Of a stretch of DNA of 64,000 nucleotides, positions 53,601-63,199 are shown piece after piece; positions within the stretch are counted from its first letter, which is position 1; each line of letters opens with the position of its first letter. Location: positions 7,828,906-7,892,905 of the forward strand of contig NC_044290.2 in assembly GCF_004027225.2 (NCBI RefSeq). The letters run 5' to 3'. Below the pieces are notes generated by a model. It saw only the letters and a program-made list of their open reading frames with translations. It made no database searches and was not told where the DNA came from. Source of the stretch: Strigops habroptila (Eukaryota > Chordata > Aves > Psittaciformes > Psittacidae). A program made the translations under genes and the position numbers.

Positions 53601-56600
53601 GCCTCAGTCCATTTCTCTTTGAACAAGGAAGCACAGTGAAAATATTGCCATTACGTTGGGTTTCCTCACTGGCAGTCTCTGCTGGGAGGAGGACTGAAAG
53701 GGTTAGAACAGCCAACTTTCTTTCAGGTCCTTCTTTCTGGAAAATTTTCTGCTATAGCTAGTATCCGCCAGAGCAACACCAAGAGCATGAGCAAGATGTT
53801 GGGGCAGCCGTAGCTTTGGGGTTGCCAAAACTTGCTGATCTCTTTGCCAGGAGACACCTGGAGCTGTGTCTGTCCTGGCATACTTAGTGTTGCTTGAGTG
53901 GAGCTCTACAAGTGGGAAGGTCTCCAGACAAAAGGCCAGTGTTGACATAGTTGTGGTCTCTCCAGGCCATGGTTGAGACAAATCACTAGGGTAGTATGAG
54001 GGGAAGTTTCCATTAACCATTGTTCCCAGCTTGCGTCCACCACCACCATGGAGTTCTGCAGCTGGATTTCCAGAAGAGCTTAATGCTCAAAAGCTCTCAT
54101 TTCAGCAACTTAAATAGAGGGGCTAAGTTCTTTCCAAAACACTTGGCAATCCTCAGCCCCCATTGAGAACAAAGCTCAGCACATTAAACAGTCCAGCCAC
54201 TTCACTGTGAAGATTTGGCAGAGTGTTTAAATAATACAGAGACTAGCAAGAAAGGCATCTGGCTCCCCATGCTGAGCAGAGAGGTGCTTTACCTTCACTG
54301 GCCTTGGCGCCTGGTGCTGTGGGCTTCCTCCTTGGCTGATTTCTTGCACATCACGGCCTCTGACCAGCTCTGTCTTTGGATGTTGTGACAGCTGTGAAGC
54401 TTGCTGATGTGAGGATTAGTCGGCTGCTGGGCACATGACGTTCAGATTGCTTGTGCTTATTTGACCTACCTCTGATTGCGAGGAATTTAGTGCATAAAAA
54501 TAACACCCAGAACAAATTTGGCAGAAGGATGCACAGCTAAAGTGCCATGCACACAGAGGGAAAGGAGCTTGGAGAGCAACGTAACATGAGGCCGTGTCCT
54601 GTGCTCCTGCAGTAACAGCGGTGCCAAATCCAGCACAGCCCACGCTGTCGTCTTGGGTTACGAGTTCCAGCACCACATAGATGTAATGGCCATTAGCCAG
54701 TAAACTAATGAAGACAGGTTCCTGGCATGTGTTATTGGCAAAACTTGGTAGAATAAATAAAAAGATAGCAAGTGCCAGGAGTTGCCTAATGTGAAACACT
54801 GGACAAGGAAATACTGGTTTTTCTGCCTAGGGTTTTAGACACCCTGAGTAACTCTGTTCTCAGTGGAGTTCCTGCTCATCTGCAGGAGCGTGACAGGATG
54901 GAGTCAGCCTGCATAGTCTGATGGAGGCGTGCGTGCCCTGCAAGTGAGGGATACCTTACAGGGCAGGATTTTTTGGGCTCCAGGTGATAATGTTTAGCTG
55001 TGTGCAGGATTTATTCAGGCTTTGCAATGGTGAGTAACATTCACCTTGACCGAGCTTCACACCGGCACCTGGGATGTCTTATGTTTGCTGAAGCAACCGT
55101 ATCTTTAGTAGTGAGAGCTGGGGAAGTGAAATGTGTGCACACAGGGAATGAGGCAGGATCTTGATTGCTGTAGGTTCTTCTCCCAGATCACCTTGGAGAT
55201 GTGTCCCTCTTCCCTTTATTTTACCACTGCATTGCTAAGGTGCAAACTTCAATTTCCCATGTTTAAAAAGAGCATTTTTGCCCTTTTTCAGAGAGATACT
55301 GTAAAATTTCTTGAGGCCAATGATTACAAAGCTCATGTGGTTGTGTAATAACAGCACATTATAGATTAATGATAATATGTAAACTGATACTGTGTACCTA
55401 GAACTTCGGCAATATTTAAATACAGGTTCTTTTGTTTAGAGCAATTAGAAAGCTAGGACAGATTTCACAATCCACTTGACTTTTAGAAACACCCTGCATG
55501 CTCACCAGAAATAATATAAAAGTATTTAGAGCTGGTGTCTTGCTTCCTTCTTATTTCTTTTACAGAAGTTGCACGGTCTCTGGTGCATATGTCTATACAT
55601 TTGTCTGCATTAAAAAAAATATCAGGCTGCTCTGGTACCGACATACATCAAAGGAAGCTTTCCTGCATTTAAGCCTTTAAATAAGCCTGTTTCTGCCAGC
55701 CCGTGTATCCGAAATGAGATTAGCCATCCCTTTGGAGCAGGGCTGCAGGCATGCCTTGGTGCTCTGAGCCGGTCGGGCCGGCGTTAGGGCAGTTTCTGGC
55801 CAGGGTTTCGCCTCCGGCACCCCTGCAGACGTTTAAACACGGAGCGCCCGCTAGTGAAAACCCGCTCCCTTTCCTACAGCCATAGAGATACATTAATAGC
55901 TTTGATCCTCCTTTTCTCTTCTCCCAGGCCCTCACTAGCCTTTCCTGGAAGCTGATGTTATCAGCGCTGCTTTAAAACGGGAGTTACAAAAGCCGAGCTC
56001 TCTCTGAGCAAGCCCTGTTTTGCGCAGTGCAATCCCCTGGTGCATTTTCTGTGCAGTTCCAATGTTGTTGCTGCGGTCATCTAGATTAAAATAATGCATT
56101 GTTAACACTGGCCTTGGCTTGGAATTAGAAATGTTGATCATTTTACACCCTAAATATTGCAGATGCAGGCACAAATAAGGAAATATTATGCAGTCACAGG
56201 ATGTTTGTGTGGTTGTTATGAAAGCCGCTGTATTTCTAAAGGCAAAGTGAATTAGCTAATAGCCAAAAAAATTATAAAAGAATAATATGCTTCAATCAGA
56301 AGTCCCCCCTCTGAAGCCTGTGAGGCTTCTGCTTCTGAGGCATGTGAGAACTTCTGAAGATTCTGCCCCCAGGGATAGTCCCTGTTTAGGCAGCTGACTT
56401 CAGGATCCTATTTTTGGAACCTTTGGTTGGGATTTTAAATTGGATTTTTAGTGGGAATGGTGCCTAAATTGGTGCTGTAGGATCTTGAAGGCTATATCTT
56501 AGATTAAAAAAGAAAAAGGGGGGGGGGGGAGTGATATAATTTTCTGGGGATAGGCTCCTTTTTATTAGATTTTATATACCATAAAAGAGTAGTGCGGCAT

Positions 56601-59600
56601 GAATCAGTATTCATTTTTGCAGAGCATCTTTAAGTAGTCTTTCATGTTCAAGTTTTCTTCATTGTCATTTAGAATATCATAGGTAGGATTTCACAGAAAG
56701 TCGAAGTCTCCTTAGAGGAGTGCTTCAGCACAGCTTGACAGTACATTTTGATGAGATATTGTCCTATTGCAAGTACTGTACATCATTGTAAACTAAATGT
56801 ACCCCCAAAGGTATATATGAATAAATCTGTGTATGAGAAAACTGGGAAGCATTACAGCGTGGTGGATAAATCGGAGCTAAGTGACAGTACTTAGGATTTG
56901 TTCCTGAGGATGTGATCTTAATGAGGTGGCATGAGTTGAAGCAATGTCTAGTGCAATCAGTGTTGGATTCACTGATCTTATGTGGGCATCCAAGATGATT
57001 AGCAGCCGGAAATGGGAACCAGTTCTGAACATAACGGCTTGAGCATGTCTGAATCCGAATCTGCAAAATGGACAATCTAATATTTAGCAAGAGTAAATAC
57101 CAAATTTACAGTAAAGCTTGAAGAATTAATCCTTGTAAAGTATTGCGAGATCTTCTAAAATCCTTGTTCAGTGATGTTATTTACATATTTTCTGCTAACA
57201 TAGCTGACTTTATCCTTTCTTTCTATAGGTCAGATCTTGCCAGCAAACCGAAACACACCGAGTCCCATTGATCCTGAGACTATCCAAGTTCCTGTTGGCT
57301 ACGAACCTGACCCTGCAGATCTTGCTCTTTCCAGTATTCCTGGCCAGGAGATGTTTGACCCTCGTAAGCGCAAGTTCTCTGAAGAAGAGCTGAAACCACA
57401 GCCAATGATTAAGAAAGCTCGCAAAGTCTTCATTCCAGATGACCTGAAGGTAAATTGGAACTGGTGACAAGATAGTTTGTACTCTGTAACAGTTACTCAC
57501 TGAGGTACAGGTTTGGAGCATGAATCTAGTTTCTGCTGTAAGGTAGATCTGCCAAACTTTGTTGTAGAGTAAAACTGTCAGCGGTTCTGAATAAGACTGA
57601 GGGGAGGATGTCCCTTATTAGTTATGCAACAGTCAAAATTCATGAGATCAATATTCATTTCCTTTGTATACCAGAAACTTCCTGTGTGACCTTGGACAAG
57701 CTTACTTTGTCCTATATTTCCCACTTATGAAACAGCCTGATCATGTTTCCTTTTCCTCCAGCCTCTGTGTGTCTCCTCAGCATAAATGGTGAATTCTTCA
57801 AGGAAGAATCTGTGTCTTACAGGGTTCGTGGAGGTCCCTGGCAATAACAGAATGAAGTATGTGTGTCTTGTTTGGAAGTTGCTTTAGCTCTGTACCAATA
57901 ACTGTATCTCAATAAGGAGTGGGAACAGTATAGTAAATACCATTAGTCTAGGTGAAAGAAACTAATTGTAGGAAAACAGAACAAAATTATTTTGCTGATA
58001 AGTGTATTTTAATGCAATATAACAATAATACTACAATATTTTAAAAGAAAGAGCACCCTGGTCTGTGCCTCTCACTGCTTCTGAGAGATGTGAAGAGCAA
58101 AGAGCATGAGTAGAGCAGAACAAATTGATCAGCTGATTCAGCTTATCAAACAACTGTGAAAATTGTTATTATGTGCAAAATTCTATCCCCAGCATGTGAT
58201 TTCCAAGAGGATCTTTTTTATCAGAGGTAGTCAGTATTAGTAGAGGTAGTCAGGATTTCATTCAGCTCTTGCTGCTGCCCCCCAAGACATTGGCTGAAGC
58301 CTGTTGGAATTGGTGGGAATCCTTGGCTGCGCGTGTGAAGAGACTAGGATGCCACATGTTCACACCAGATTGATAGCATTAGGGAAAGAAGCTGCTGCTG
58401 TTCACTATTTTTATCCCTAAGGATACTGTTGTGCAAGTTAAAAGCACAGAAATCATGATTCCAGTAGTGTTCAGGTGGTATGTTGCTGTCACTTTGTCTG
58501 TGATATCTTCAGCTTGGTCCAGAATGGTCTGTCTGCACCATGCCATTACTTACCTGGGCAAATTTTACCGCAGTGTCTGCCTGAAGAGAGGTGTGTGATA
58601 CAGAAATGGCTGTAAGGAGACAGGATTTTGCTCCTCAGTGCCATTTGTGGTTTTGTGCTATCATCTCCTAGGTATCCTTACTCATCAAAGCAAAATTTGC
58701 CAAAGATGCTGTTGGACTACCCCATGCCAGAGGTGTAGAACACCAGTGTCTTGCATGGAGCAGCAGGACACTTAAGTTTTTACCCTAAGACTAAACTAGA
58801 AGTTCAGGATCTTGCGTTTCCCTGAGATAATCCTATCAGTTGCCCTTGACTCATTTCAGAGTGCTTGACCCAAGTGCTGCTTCTGCCCTGGCATGTGGAA
58901 CGGCTGCTGAGTTCTGGGGGAGGGTAAGCAGATTAGATCAGTCAATCGTCTCTGGGTTGCATGTGATTTTGAAATGCCAGCCTTACCTCTTTCAGGCCTG
59001 GATTAAGGGATTTGCCATAGCAATTTGTTAAAATAAAGAGGGATGAAGCCTAGGTGGCACACTAATAAATTGCTTAAAGCTGATTTTTATGGAGTGGAAT
59101 GAGATGGGAAATTATAAGTAAGATTTGGGTCATAGTGTTTTGCTGCACGCTTAAGAGGATTTTTGGGGGTACCATCTAAGTACAGGTGAAGAGCAATTTA
59201 GAGATATGCTGGCTCCACCACTGCTGCACACCTTGTTAAGGTAAACTGATAAAAAGCAGTTCTAGAGGACTTCTAGCAGTTGTGTTGCTCTTGCTTTGCC
59301 TTACGTGAGCAGCTGGAGAAGATGCAGAGCAGCATTAGGCCTGGCCTGGTTTGTGCTGAAAGACACAGGAGTGGTGGGGAGTGTGCTAAGTGCAACGTAG
59401 GAGCAGCTGGCTCCTGTGCCTTGTCATGGACATGGATTTGTGCTGCCATGCTTGTTGAGACAAGAGCCACACAAGCACATGGAAGCATGTGAAAATGAAG
59501 GGATGACTCTGGGAGGGGATGTTTGAGCTCTATTGACCAGGAAGTTTGGGGGCTGAATGGCTGCTCTTACTCTGCAGGCGACTGAATTTCACTTCTCATG

Positions 59601-60621
59601 GGAGATTCTGCCCACTTTGTATTTACTGAGTTATTCCGAATCTCTAGAACTTAGTTCAGTTTCAAAGCAGCATTGAAACTGCCGTTTCACTGAAGGACAT
59701 TTCTTTGGAAAAGTGGAAAAAATCAGGTAAAATTAAGTACTTACCCAGAGCCTTTGATGCACCAGCTTTTTTTTCCCGTGGTCAGAGCTTATTGTTCTAA
59801 TCTCTTGGTGGATGGTACCAAAGCAGCGGTCGTAGTGCCAAGGACTCCTCTCCCAGTGACTTGCCATTCTAGGGTGGAAACAGGAATGCTCTGGGGCTCT
59901 GCAGAGAAGGAGCTTTGAACATTAAAAAGAGCTGCACGGTAGATGAAATGCATGATACCAGCGAACAGAGTGAGCCAGGTGTTGGCTGGCAGAGATGAAC
60001 AGGGACATACAAGAGGTAATTAGCACCGCTCCAGCAACGGTAGGGAGTGAGTCATGGCACATGAAGGTGGATGTGCTAACTAGGTCAGCTGAGATGCATT
60101 GTACTGCTGGAATATCTCCTCCTTTTCCCTTGGAGGATTTCACAGTCAAGAGGATGAGGGGGTTAGCGTAAGCATTTTGACAGAAAGAGTCATGGGCATC
60201 TGTTCTCCCTGGATGGGTTATGCCATGTACATCTCTAACTGTTGTCCCAGCAGTGCCTGGCATCCTCAGGGCTGGCTGGGCCGGGCAAGTAGGATGAGTG
60301 AAGTCATCCCCGGAGCGGCGGCTGTGGCTAAGAGCACATCCTGGTGGCTGCTCGGTTTACTGAAATCTAATACCCTGTTTGCTTCTTTCTGTGTTTAATG
60401 AGCAGGATGACAAATACTGGGCAAGGCGCAGAAAGAACAACATGGCTGCGAAGCGATCGCGGGATGCGCGCCGCCTGAAGGAGAACCAGATCGCCATCCG
60501 CGCCTCCTTCCTGGAGAAGGAGAACTCGGCTCTGCGCCAGGAGGTGGCCGACCTACGGAAAGAGCTGGGCAAGTGCAAGAACGTCCTTGCAAAGTACGAA
60601 GCTCGGCACGGGCCCCTGTAA
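29538..60621 (+). CDS. HLF: HLF, PAR-bZIP transcription factor (whole gene, 4 coding exons)
   Basis: Joining 29538-29643, 30980-31315, 57229-57449 and 60406-60621 gives an uninterrupted 292-residue protein (106+336+221+216 nt including TAA). All introns are GT-AG and the phases agree. The order is an N-terminal segment (1-35), an acidic/aromatic activation region (about 62-95, with [11 protein letters not shown] and [12 protein letters not shown]), a PAR region (about 190-221, with [15 protein letters not shown]) and a bZIP (222-292). Known of the family: HLF binds TTAYGTAA-type D-boxes in the nucleus as a homodimer or as a heterodimer with DBP or TEF. It acts in circadian output, liver and brain gene control, and blood stem cells. 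Mammalian HLF, as I recall it, starts MEKMSRPL and has 295 residues; here the three codons before the ATG read Ala-Leu-Thr, so the protein starts at MSRPL and is three residues shorter. No frameshift or missing key residue is seen. DBP and TEF are the only close alternatives, and the N-terminal and zipper sequences fit HLF best. Confidence 0.98.
29644..30979 (+). other. HLF: HLF intron 1
   Basis: This is a 1.3 kb phase-1 intron with GTGAGG donor and TTTAAG acceptor. The first ~450 bases continue the CpG island and the rest is AT-rich. No repeat or extra exon is seen. Confidence 0.95.
30980..31315 (+). CDS. HLF: HLF coding exon 2 (activation region)
   Basis: This exon encodes residues 36-147 plus the first base of codon 148. 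The acceptor is TTTGTTTAAG and the donor is GTAAAT. It begins with a lysine-rich charged stretch (about 39-50), followed by the strongly conserved activation segment with [11 protein letters not shown] and [14 protein letters not shown] (about 66-95). After that comes a less conserved Ser/Pro/Gln/His-rich linker ending in the [10 protein letters not shown] and NCMQSP blocks typical of HLF. If intron 2 were retained, the frame would run about 19 more codons to a TAA near 31372. Confidence 0.97.
33997..34015 (+). repeat. G19 homopolymer in intron 2
   Basis: Nineteen consecutive G follow a run of T. Pure G runs of this length are rare and prone to sequencing error, so the exact length is uncertain. 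Confidence 0.85.
35335..35360 (+). repeat. (CCT)8 microsatellite in intron 2
   Basis: Eight perfect CCT units plus CC form a pure pyrimidine tract that could form a triplex. Confidence 0.9.
36396..36412 (+). repeat. T17 homopolymer in intron 2
   Basis: Seventeen consecutive T with no adjoining retroposon sequence that I can recognise. Confidence 0.8.
37261..37275 (+). repeat. T15 homopolymer in intron 2
   Basis: Fifteen consecutive T between CAC and GATATATATG. Confidence 0.8.
37584..37631 (+). repeat. three tandem 16-base units in intron 2
   Basis: AGCTAAATTTTGCCAG occurs at 37584-37599 and again at 37600-37615, followed by a third copy with a few mismatches at 37616-37631. It is a small local tandem duplication. 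Confidence 0.85.
43037..43050 (+). repeat. T14 homopolymer in intron 2
   Basis: Fourteen T follow a pyrimidine-rich stretch (TTCTTCTCCTC). Confidence 0.75.
44170..44360. promoter_or_regulatory. possible conserved noncoding element in intron 2
   Basis: This repeat-free block contains ATAAATGTCCATTTATCAG, GTGTAATTGAAACATC and AATAGAAATTAAGATAATAA. It has a regulatory-looking composition but no direct evidence. Confidence 0.18.
55960..56290. promoter_or_regulatory. possible conserved noncoding element near the end of intron 2
   Basis: About 1 kb before exon 3 lies a block with GTTACAAAAG, TTGCGCAGTGCAAT (C/EBP- or PAR-bZIP-like), ATTGTTAACACTGG (HNF1-like half), AATGTTGATCATTTTAC and GTGAATTAGCTAATAGCC. 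The motif density is striking, but conservation cannot be tested here. Confidence 0.22.
56518..56529 (+). repeat. G12 homopolymer in intron 2
   Basis: Twelve consecutive G follow an A-rich run about 700 bases before exon 3. Confidence 0.75.
57229..57449 (+). CDS. HLF: HLF coding exon 3 (PAR region)
   Basis: This exon encodes residues 148-221. The acceptor is CTTTCTTTCTATAG and the donor is GTAAAT. It carries [20 protein letters not shown], then a proline/acidic stretch, and ends with the proline- and acid-rich (PAR) block about 190-221, including [13 protein letters not shown] and [13 protein letters not shown]. In this family the PAR block extends the basic region and influences binding specificity. 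The exon ends in phase 0, so exon 4 begins on a whole codon. Confidence 0.98.
57450..60405 (+). other. HLF: HLF intron 3
   Basis: This is a 3.0 kb phase-0 intron with a GTAAAT donor and an AATGAGCAG acceptor. Apart from a MIR-like relic near its start, it holds nothing recognisable. The human counterpart is the usual breakpoint intron of TCF3-HLF fusions. Confidence 0.95.
57678..57735 (-). repeat. MIR-like SINE relic in HLF intron 3
   Basis: CCTGTGTGACCTTGGACAAG, followed by CTTACTTTGTCC, TTTCCCACTTATGAAA, matches the reverse complement of the MIR core (tgtgaccttgggcaagtcactt...tttcctcatctgtaaa) in the same order. It is short and diverged. Confidence 0.5.
60406..60621 (+). CDS. HLF: HLF coding exon 4 (basic region and leucine zipper)
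   Basis: This exon encodes residues 222-292 and the TAA at 60619-60621. The acceptor is TTTAATGAGCAG. The DNA-contacting basic signature N-x2-A-A-x2-S-R is seen at residues 232-240 (NNMAAKRSR). The zipper has leucines at 257, 264 and 271 and a cysteine (278) at the next heptad position, with Asn261 in the core. The C-terminus is YEARHGPL. This single exon holds the whole bZIP. In human TCF3-HLF leukaemia the fusion joins upstream of this exon, an established fact that depends on its self-contained, phase-0 design. Confidence 0.98.
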   Translation, partial: DDKYWARRRKNNMAAKRSRDARRLKENQIAIRASFLEKENSALRQEVADLRKELGKCKNVLAKYEARHGPL

Positions 60622-60646
60622 ATCGAAAAGGAGGCAATGGGGGGGG

Positions 60647-60688
60647 TTCTTTTTTCTTTTTTCTTTTTTCTTTTTTCTTTTTTCTTTC
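60647..60688 (+). repeat. (TTTTTTC)5 tract in the HLF 3' UTR
   Basis: Five perfect TTTTTTC units run from 60650 to 60684, with partial units on both sides, starting about 25 bases after the stop codon. As RNA this is a polypyrimidine tract of the kind PTB-type proteins bind. Confidence 0.9.
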
Positions 60689-60867
60689 GTTGCGGGTTGG
60701 CATTTGACTAGATGGACAATGTGTTTCCTGTTTGATAGCACCACACCCAAACCAACCTTTCTGTCTTCAGCACTTTACCAGAAGCAGAAACAAAACTGAC
60801 TTAACGTTACTTCTTCTTTTGTTCGCGTATGCGTGTACCTGCGTATGTGTGTTCACACGTCTGTACC

Positions 60868-60908
60868 TGTGTGTATGTGTGCATGTGTGTGTGCGTGTGC
60901 GTGCGCAT
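60868..60908 (+). repeat. 41-base alternating purine-pyrimidine (TG-rich) tract
   Basis: Every step from 60868 to 60908 alternates pyrimidine and purine, mostly TG with some CG and CA. Imperfect TG-rich DNA extends upstream to about 60823. DNA of this type can adopt Z form, and the RNA is GU-rich, the type bound by CELF proteins. Confidence 0.8.
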
Positions 60909-61103
60909 CTCAGCACTTCCCATTTTTATGAAGCCCTCTTCAAAGGGTGCCACATTTTTACCTGGACTGTTGAGAACCGCCACAGTAAGCTTTTTATTAC
61001 ATATGGGTTTTTTTTTTTTCAGTGCTGCTTCAAAGTAGGGTTTTTATGTTATTGTAACCAGTTCCATCCTCCTGATTGACTTGGAAAGATTCCAGTATAA
61101 ATT

Positions 61104-61185
61104 AAAAAAAAAAAAAAAAAAAAAAGGAAAAAAAAAAAAGAAAAAAGGAAAAAAAAGGAAAAAAAAAAGAAAAAAGAAAAAAAAG
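61104..61185 (+). repeat. A-rich tract with interspersed G in the HLF 3' UTR
   Basis: The tract opens with A22, followed by A-runs of 12, 6, 8, 10, 6 and 8 separated by G or GG. It is a purine-only tract complementary to the T6C repeat upstream. In cDNA libraries it would trap oligo-dT primers. Confidence 0.9.
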
Positions 61186-61254
61186 TAGATCTCAGTTTTT
61201 TGGAGAGTAACGAGCTCGTGTTTGAGTATGTCTAATCAGAAACGTTAACATGCT

Positions 61255-61260
61255 AATAAA
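61255..61260 (+). terminator. candidate proximal poly(A) signal AATAAA
   Basis: AATAAA lies about 640 bases after the stop codon. The following text (GTGCACAG) is only mildly GT-rich. It could give a short 3' UTR that ends just past the A-rich tract. Confidence 0.4.
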
Positions 61261-62218
61261 GTGCACAGATAATTTAGTACTACACTGCAGAAATATTAAT
61301 TTATAGATTGCTTTCGTTGTATTTTCAGTTTTGGTGGTAATTGTCTTCAGATTTAAAAAGTGCTGTTAGACTGAGTTAGCTGTACTCATTATAGAGCCCA
61401 TAATGGCTTCTCTGTAGCTCTTAAGGTTCCTTTTCTTTCCACAGACCCCAGGTAGGTAGGAGTCCTGTCGATGGACCACAGAGTGTGTATTTGCACTGTC
61501 TGTACCTGAAGCAATAATCCTATTGTATGCTAGCACGCATGCTGCCCAGGTGTTCCTAGTGGACGTAGGGTGGTTTCCCTCCCCAACAGGAGTTTTTAAT
61601 GTCTTTAACAAAAAGCTAAAAGGTAAAAGCCACCTTCACGTGAGCATGCTAATTGTGTCCCTGCTCTAAGGAGCGCATTTGTGAGAAGCAGGATAATTAG
61701 TTGAAACGAGAACAAAATTAATAGTATCAAATCAGAGCCGATGTCGAAATCAGAGGGGCTTTTCTGTTTTCACTTAGTTATGCATTTCTTCAAGTTCCAT
61801 TTTGTGATTAAAAATTAAGTAAATACCCTGATTAATTTGGTTTTTTCCCCCATGTTTTGTAACATATTTTCTGTGGATTATATCTTGCTGTTTTAAAGAT
61901 CACTTTTATTCAGTTAGAAGAAGTCACTGGTTTGCAAAGCCCATTTTTCCTAGTGATTGTTGTTTTGAGTGTGACATGAACTGATGGTTCTGAACTTTAT
62001 TGTTTTAAACTCTATTTGCTTCTGAACATGTATGTTCTAATATAAAGTGGACTTCTGAAAAATGAATGTAAGAGACACTGGTGTATTTCAGAAGGGGATG
62101 GTGTTGTCATATACTGTGGTTAATCCAATCAATCTAAGTGTTTACTATAGACCAAAAGGATAGATATTATAAAATGTATAAAGTTTATACAGAATAATTA
62201 TAGTATGTTTGTTTTGTA

Positions 62219-62243
62219 CAGTATTTTTCAAGTACAAATACTG
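62219..62243 (+). other. perfect 8-bp inverted repeat with 9-base loop in the 3' UTR
   Basis: CAGTATTT (62219-62226) and AAATACTG (62236-62243) are exact reverse complements around TTCAAGTAC. The hairpin is AU-rich and of modest stability. Confidence 0.45.
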
Positions 62244-62816
62244 ACAATGTATTTTGAAAGACATATATATAGCAAAAAGAAAGAAAAAGCTATTCCATGT
62301 TTAAAAATATATAGCAAAGATATATATTCTCCATATTGTACAGAAAGGAAATGCTTTGGGGTTTGTTGGTTGGTTGTTTTTTTTCTTAACTCTTTAATAT
62401 TTTAAGCCTACCACTGGCACACCGGCATGTTCTGTGCTATACATTAAATTTTTATGGCAGTAATATGGCTTTCCAGGATGTTCCATATTACTGAAAAAGA
62501 GAGACTTTCTTATTTCCCATCCAAAACACATAAAGAAACGGTTTAATAGGGACAAAGCACAACATGGGTTTTAGTCAACTGTTGATCGGACAGGACAATA
62601 TTTTTGTAAAGGCAGAAAAATAATATATAAGACAAAAAAATCTCAGTCATTTCTAATCTGCTGCTGCTAGAATCCGTTTCCAGCTGAAATGTTTTTTACA
62701 GATAGCTCTGTTGGGGTATACAGTTGTATGTGCTGCATCTGGTTATTAACAGGTGAGGAAAATATGGTGCTACATGTCTTGCTCACAGTTCTCGAAGTGT
62801 TTTGACCTTATTTTCA

Positions 62817-62822
62817 AATAAA
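62817..62822 (+). terminator. candidate poly(A) signal AATAAA
   Basis: AATAAA is followed by AAGGTTGTTC. It sits at the end of the long AU-rich stretch, about 2.2 kb after the stop codon, a plausible main end for the HLF transcript. Confidence 0.5.
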
Positions 62823-63151
62823 AAGGTTGTTCATTCCATTAAATCATTATTCATGCTTCAGGAGGTTGATACAAAGGACTCACCATTTTGTTCAGCATTA
62901 AAAATACCCTGGCAGGAATGGCATCTTTCCAGTATTTTTCCTCAAACATACCCGAGTTGTCAGCAGCCCTTAACGTGCAGGACTTGCCTGTGGACCATTT
63001 ATTCAGCAAATTGAATTTCCATGTGCTGCAGCAAGTTTCAAGTGCAGTAAGTTATTTTCTAAAGGTCAGTATAAGCCACTGGATGCAGGGGTAGAGAAAC
63101 GAGACTGGCAGTGTTGGGCACAACTCAGTGTCTCTGCTACAGCTTCTGTGA

Positions 63152-63157
63152 AATAAA
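63152..63157 (+). terminator. candidate distal poly(A) signal AATAAA
   Basis: GAAATAAACTTC occurs shortly before a change to more GC-rich DNA, and T/GT-rich text (CATTTCTGTTC) follows. It is the last strong candidate for the HLF 3' end. Confidence 0.4.
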
Positions 63158-63199
63158 CTTCATTTCTGTTCTTAGAAGCAGCGTGACCGTGGCGGGGCT

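Larger units (their letters stand above)
31316..57228 (+). other. HLF: HLF intron 2 (about 26 kb)
   Basis: This phase-1 intron has a GTAAAT donor and a CTTTCTATAG acceptor. No other gene, CR1 copy or RNA gene was recognised inside it. It holds homopolymer tracts, a CCT microsatellite, a small 16-base tandem repeat, a D-box-like TTACATAA at 39346-39353 and several conserved-looking AT-rich blocks. Open frames inside it are short and unlike known proteins. Large introns in developmental regulators often carry enhancers. Confidence 0.95.

Noticed and set aside
60395..60703. - strand open frame over HLF exon 4
   Set aside because: It is an antisense shadow of the bZIP exon and the T6C repeat, which reads as poly-Lys/Glu.
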